From the NCBI RefSeq assembly GCF_018006725.1, contig NZ_JAGMXV010000018.1:1-37400 (forward strand): a stretch of DNA of 37,400 bases, written 5' to 3'. Shown piece after piece: positions 33,877 through 37,400 of the stretch (position 1 is the stretch's first letter; each line of letters starts with the position of its first letter). This DNA is from Rhizorhabdus sp. Lineage in GTDB: Bacteria > Pseudomonadota > Alphaproteobacteria > Sphingomonadales > Sphingomonadaceae. Both the position numbers and the translations under genes were made by a program. The notes beneath the pieces are model-generated. The model was not told the DNA's origin. It was given only the letters and a program-made list of their open reading frames with translations, and searched no databases.

Positions 33877-35190
33877 TCAGCGTTCGGCGCGTTCGGCGCG
33901 CAACTTGTCCCAATGGGCCAGACGCTCGCTGATCCGCGCCTCATAGCCGCGCGGCGTCGGCGCGTAGAATCGCTGCGGCGCCATCTCCTCCGGCCAATAA
34001 TCGTCGCCCGAAAAAGCGTCCTCGGCATCATGGTCATAGGCATAGCCCTTGCCGTAACCGATATCCTTCATCAGCTTGGTCGGGGCGTTGAGGATATTCT
34101 TAGGCGGGCTCAGCGATCCCGTTTCCTTCGCCGATCGGAAGGCGGCCTTCTGCGCGGCATAAGCCGCGTTCGATTTGGGCGCGGTCGCCAGATAGAGGCA
34201 CGCCTGCACGATCGCCAGTTCGCCCTCGGGCGAGCCGAGAAAGTCATAGGCATCCTTGGCGGCTAGGCACTGGACCAGCGCCTGCGGGTCGGCGAGGCCG
34301 ACATCCTCGCTGGCGAAGCGGACCAGGCGGCGCAGGACGTAGAGCGGGTCTTCGCCGGCGACGAGCATCCGCGCCAGATAATAGAGCGCGGCCTGCGGAT
34401 CGGACCCGCGCAGCGATTTGTGAAGCGCCGAGATCAGGTTGTAATGGCCCTCGCGGTCCTTGTCGTAGACCGCCATGCGCCGGTGCAGCAGCTTCGCCAG
34501 TTCGCCAGGTTCGAGGGGGTGGTCGATGACGATCGAGAAGAGCGTCTCGACCTGGTTGAGCAGGAAGCGCCCGTCGCCGTCGGCCGACGCCACCAGCGCC
34601 TCGCGCGCATTGGCGGTCAGGGGAAGGGGCCGCTCGACCAGCTCTTCGGCGCGCGTGATCAGCCGGGTCAGCGCGGCCGCGTCGAGCCGGTTGAGGATCA
34701 GCACCTGCGCCCGGCTGAGCAGCGCGGCGTTGAGTTCGAACGACGGGTTCTCGGTCGTCGCGCCGACGAGAACCACGGTGCCGTCCTCGACATAGGGCAG
34801 GAAACTGTCCTGCTGTGCGCGGTTGAAGCGGTGAATCTCGTCCACGAACAGCAAGGTGCGCGCGCCCAGTCGCGCATGCTCCCGCGCCTCGGCGAAAATC
34901 TTCTTGAGGTCGGCCACCCCCGAGAACACCGCCGACACGGGCGCGAAGCGCAGGCCCACGGCATCGGCCAGCAGGCGGGCGATCGTGGTCTTGCCCGTGC
35001 CCGGCGGTCCCCACAGCACCAGCGAGGAGAGGCGGCCGGCCGCGACCATCCGTCCGATCGCGCCTTCTGAGCCGGTCAGATGTTCCTGGCCGATGACCTC
35101 GTCGAGCCGCGCGGGGCGCAGGCGCTCAGCCAGCGGAATGCTCTCGGCGGTTGGGAGATGCTCGCCCTCGGGCGCAAAAAGGTCGGCCAT
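33877..35190 (-). CDS. rarA: Replication-associated recombination protein A (AAA+ ATPase)
   Basis: This is 437 residues, normal for RarA/MgsA/WRNIP1. Seen: LRPARLDEVIGQEH near 24-37, Walker A GPPGTGKTT at 61-69, Walker B FVDEIHRFN with DEIH at 117-120, sensor 1 GATTENPSFELN, and the C-terminal MgsA tetramerisation region (YYLARMLVAGEDPLY, NAPTKLMKDIGYGKGY). It acts at stalled replication forks with clamp-loader-like activity. The sequence is intact from ATG 35190. Confidence 0.95.
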   Translation of the reverse strand: MADLFAPEGEHLPTAESIPLAERLRPARLDEVIGQEHLTGSEGAIGRMVAAGRLSSLVLWGPPGTGKTTIARLLADAVGLRFAPVSAVFSGVADLKKIFAEAREHARLGARTLLFVDEIHRFNRAQQDSFLPYVEDGTVVLVGATTENPSFELNAALLSRAQVLILNRLDAAALTRLITRAEELVERPLPLTANAREALVASADGDGRFLLNQVETLFSIVIDHPLEPGELAKLLHRRMAVYDKDREGHYNLISALHKSLRGSDPQAALYYLARMLVAGEDPLYVLRRLVRFASEDVGLADPQALVQCLAAKDAYDFLGSPEGELAIVQACLYLATAPKSNAAYAAQKAAFRSAKETGSLSPPKNILNAPTKLMKDIGYGKGYAYDHDAEDAFSGDDYWPEEMAPQRFYAPTPRGYEARISERLAHWDKLRAERAER

Positions 35191-35260
35191 GGCCGGGATA
35201 TAGGGCGTGCGGCCGGGCTCGCCCAGCTTTCTGCACGAGGCCTCTTGTCAAAACTCTTTC

Positions 35261-35272
35261 AAGATATATCTT
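35261..35272. promoter_or_regulatory. Palindromic putative PadR operator
   Basis: AAGATATATCTT is a perfect 12-bp palindrome, 36 bp before the padR-type start. A TTGTCA at 35245-35250 could be the -35 box, placing the palindrome over the spacer and -10. The position suits auto-repression. Confidence 0.55.
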
Positions 35273-35308
35273 AGACACATCAAAAACGATTCGATAGGTA
35301 TTTTGAAA

Positions 35309-35920
35309 ATGCATTTTTTCCACAAAGTCCGCGCCCATGGTGGGCATGGCATGCGCCATGCGATGCGCGGCCGCCGGGGTGGATTCTTCGGTGGCGGCCC
35401 GGATATTTTCGGGGATGCTTTCGGCGGCGGCTTGGGTGGCCATGGTGGCGGCCGGGGGCGTCGGCGGGTGTTCGACGGCACTGAACTGCGCCTGCTGCTG
35501 CTGGCATTGATCGGCGAACAGCCTCGCCACGGCTATGACCTGATCAAGGCGATCGAGGAGCGGACCGGCGGCAGCTACGCGCCCAGCCCCGGCGTAATCT
35601 ACCCGACGCTCACCATGCTCGAGGATATGGGCCATATCGCCGAACAGGCAGCCGAGGGCGCCAAGCGCCTCTTCGCGATCACCGATGCGGGCAGGGTCGA
35701 GATCGGCGAGCAGGCCGAACTGATCGAGGCGCTGTTCGCTCGGCTCGACGGGCTCAATGAAGAGGTGTCCGGCGGCGGGGGCAGGGCACCCGTCAAGCGG
35801 GCGATGGTCAATCTGGCCATGGTGCTGCGGGAACGGATGGCACAGCGCGACCGCGAGGATCTGGGCCATGACATCGCGGCAATCCTCGACGAGGCCGCCC
35901 GCAGGATCGAGCGCCTCTGA
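35309..35920 (+). CDS. PadR-family transcriptional regulator
   Basis: This is 203 residues from ATG 35309. The first ~55 residues are His/Gly/Arg-rich (GGHGMRHAMRGRRGGFFGGG), perhaps metal-binding. The PadR winged helix follows: LLLLALIGEQPRHGYDLIKAIEE and SPGVIYPTLTMLEDMG, then a C-terminal dimer helix. The His/Gly-rich head is common in this PadR branch, which usually precedes DUF2218 genes. An upstream in-frame ATG at 35207 would cover the palindrome and is unlikely. Confidence 0.88.
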   Translation: MHFFHKVRAHGGHGMRHAMRGRRGGFFGGGPDIFGDAFGGGLGGHGGGRGRRRVFDGTELRLLLLALIGEQPRHGYDLIKAIEERTGGSYAPSPGVIYPTLTMLEDMGHIAEQAAEGAKRLFAITDAGRVEIGEQAELIEALFARLDGLNEEVSGGGGRAPVKRAMVNLAMVLRERMAQRDREDLGHDIAAILDEAARRIERL

Positions 35921-36237
35921 TGGTCGCCGCGATCGCCTCGGTGCCGACGACCTCGGCCAGCCGCTACCTCCAGCAGCTCTGCAAGCATTGGGCGCATAAT
36001 CTGGCGGTCAGTTTTGACGCGCAGCATGGCTCGGTCGTCTTCCCGCGCGACGCGCGCGGGGCCGACTGGCCGGGCGATGGTCGGGCGACCTTCGATGTCG
36101 AGCCGGACGCTCTCCGCGTGCGCATCGACGCAAGCAGCGCCGAACAGCTGGAAGGCCTGCAGGGCGCCGTCGCGCGCCACCTCGACCGCTTCGCCTTTCG
36201 CGAGGCGCCGCTCAGCTTCGACTGGCAGCCGGCCTGA
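35920..36237 (+). CDS. DUF2218 protein
   Basis: This 105-residue protein matches DUF2218: SRYLQQLCKHWAHNL at the start, and ATFDVEPDALRV and HLDRFAFRE later. DUF2218 genes commonly sit with PadR or with iron/siderophore genes; the function is unsettled. The start shares a base with the PadR stop (TGATG), so the two are co-translated. Confidence 0.88.
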   Translation: MVAAIASVPTTSASRYLQQLCKHWAHNLAVSFDAQHGSVVFPRDARGADWPGDGRATFDVEPDALRVRIDASSAEQLEGLQGAVARHLDRFAFREAPLSFDWQPA

Positions 36238-36258
36238 TCGGCCAGCGACTGGCGGAGT

Positions 36259-37400
36259 TCAGGGGACGGGGCTCTGCCGGGTCATCCGCACGCCCGCCTG
36301 ATGCTGGCGGATGATGCGGACATAGGCGTCGACCAGTTCCTGGTTGACCTGGTCCCAGCCATAGCGCGCGCTCGACTGCAGGCCGGCGAGGCCGATCTTC
36401 TGGCGGAGTTCGCCATCCTCGCAGAAGTGGCGCAGCGCGTCGGCGAAGGCCTGCGTACGCCCCGGCTGGATCAGCCGTCCGGTGACACCGTCGTCGATCA
36501 GGCTCTCGCTGCCGGTCGCGCGGGCGGCGACCACCGGGAGCCCCGCTGCCATTGCCTCGAGCGTGACATTGCCGAAGGTCTCGGTGACCGACGGGTTGAA
36601 CAACATGTCCATCGAGGCGACCGCGCGGCCGAGATCCTCGCCCGCCTGAAAGCCTGCGAACACGGCCTTGGGCAGCCGCTTCTCGAACCATTCGCGCGCC
36701 GGGCCCTGGCCGACGACCAGCACCTTGTGCCGGACCTGCTTGCGTTCGAGCTGGTCGATCGTGTCGGCGAAGACGTCGAGGCCTTTTTCCATCACCAGCC
36801 GTCCGACGAAGCCGATGACCACGTCGTCGTCGTCGATGCCGAGCGAGCGGCGCCATTCCAGGCTGCGGCGATCGGGACGGAAGATCGTCCGGTCGATCCC
36901 GCGCGACCATATGCCCACGTCATAGCTCATACGCTGCTCGCGCAGCAGTTGCGCCATCGATTCCGACGGCGCGAAGATCGCGTCGCAGCGGCGGTAGAAG
37001 CGGCGCAGCAGCGCCTCGACCACGGGTTCGAGGAAGGCGAGGCCATAATAGCGGAAATAGGTCTCGAAGCGCGTATGGACCGACGCGACGACCGGAAGAT
37101 TACTGTGGAGAGCCAGGCTGACCGCGCGGTGCCCCAATATCTCCGGGCTGGCGACATGGATGATGTTCGGCGCGAAGCGGCTGATGTCGCGCTTGATCGA
37201 GGGCGGGATCATCAGCGGGAAGCGATATTCGCCGCGGCCGGGAACGGGCAGCGACGGGATGCTGACGAGATCGCCGGTCGGGGGGAAGGCCGGCTCGTCG
37301 ATCGTCGGCGAATAGACGCGCACGGCGGCGCCCAGGCTCAGCAGATAGCCGACGAGCCGGTTCAGCGCCTGGTTCGCGCCATCGCGCACATAGTTATAGT
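36259..37400 (-). CDS. GT4-family glycosyltransferase (N-terminus beyond the window)
   Basis: At least 380 residues; the frame stays open through the right edge (YNYV before RDGANQALNRL), so the true start lies outside. It has the GT-B fold typical of GT4: PNIIHVASPEILG, then GFVGRLVMEKGLDVF, VVGQGPAREW, and the donor-binding NPSVTETFGNVTLEAMAAGLPVV segment with the EX7E motif. It resembles the mannosyltransferase/SqdX-like branch that transfers sugar to a lipid acceptor. The acceptor cannot be told from the sequence. Confidence 0.88.
   Translation of the reverse strand, partial: YNYVRDGANQALNRLVGYLLSLGAAVRVYSPTIDEPAFPPTGDLVSIPSLPVPGRGEYRFPLMIPPSIKRDISRFAPNIIHVASPEILGHRAVSLALHSNLPVVASVHTRFETYFRYYGLAFLEPVVEALLRRFYRRCDAIFAPSESMAQLLREQRMSYDVGIWSRGIDRTIFRPDRRSLEWRRSLGIDDDDVVIGFVGRLVMEKGLDVFADTIDQLERKQVRHKVLVVGQGPAREWFEKRLPKAVFAGFQAGEDLGRAVASMDMLFNPSVTETFGNVTLEAMAAGLPVVAARATGSESLIDDGVTGRLIQPGRTQAFADALRHFCEDGELRQKIGLAGLQSSARYGWDQVNQELVDAYVRIIRQHQAGVRMTRQSPVP

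Overview
The window is GC-rich DNA that fits an alphaproteobacterium of the Sphingomonas/Sphingobium type. The pointers are the gene families (rarA, a PadR plus DUF2218 pair, the DUF3489-DUF2924-serine recombinase cassette), the codon bias, and small intergenic repeats of a sort common in sphingomonads. This placement is inference from protein families; there is no rRNA or other marker in the window. Positions 1 to about 32,900 look like an accessory island next to a tRNA-Thr(UGU) gene. Positions 32,901-37,400 look like ordinary chromosome.

Layout. (1) 1-8,656, minus strand: three genes with 4-bp start/stop overlaps. They encode a ClpB-type AAA+ ATPase, a small radical SAM activase-like protein, and a very large protein (at least 2,064 residues, running off the left edge) that joins two zinc ribbons, a degenerate protein-kinase domain, an SF1 helicase and a Vsr/DUF559-like nuclease. 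(2) 8,830-14,349, plus strand: a membrane-anchored SH3 protein with a PBCV-basic-adaptor-like tail, a small Cys/His protein, an overlapping SbcD-like/SbcC-like pair and a conserved unknown. (3) 14,690-21,581: a 6.8-kb block with the same 52-bp hairpin repeat at each end, in direct orientation. It holds a GHKL-ATPase/PD-(D/E)XK fusion, an unknown protein, and a four-gene operon with 4-bp overlaps at every junction: radical SAM, DnaQ-like exonuclease, AAA_28-type P-loop protein and aldo/keto reductase. (4) 21,830-29,398: a redox/detoxification cluster led by a MarR/OhrR-like regulator, with nitroreductase, F420-reductase-like, NmrA-like, Ohr and luciferase-like oxidoreductase genes. Two of its members are frameshifted and the divergent MFS transporter is only a stub. 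(5) 29,684-32,653: a DUF6771-like/DUF3489/DUF2924/large serine recombinase cassette, then nested palindromes and the tRNA. (6) 32,994-37,400: conserved unknown, rarA, padR-DUF2218, and a GT4 glycosyltransferase cut by the right edge.

How it fits together. Regions 1-3 resemble a defence island: helicase-nuclease, SbcCD-like, GHKL-nuclease and exonuclease genes sit side by side in tightly coupled units. The two radical-SAM operons are the best candidates for undescribed systems. I do not recognise either as a named system, although the kinase-helicase fusion recalls Mokosh. Region 4 looks like a xenobiotic/electrophile response cluster in early decay, or one carrying assembly errors. Region 5 is the probable mobility module of the outermost insertion at the tRNA.
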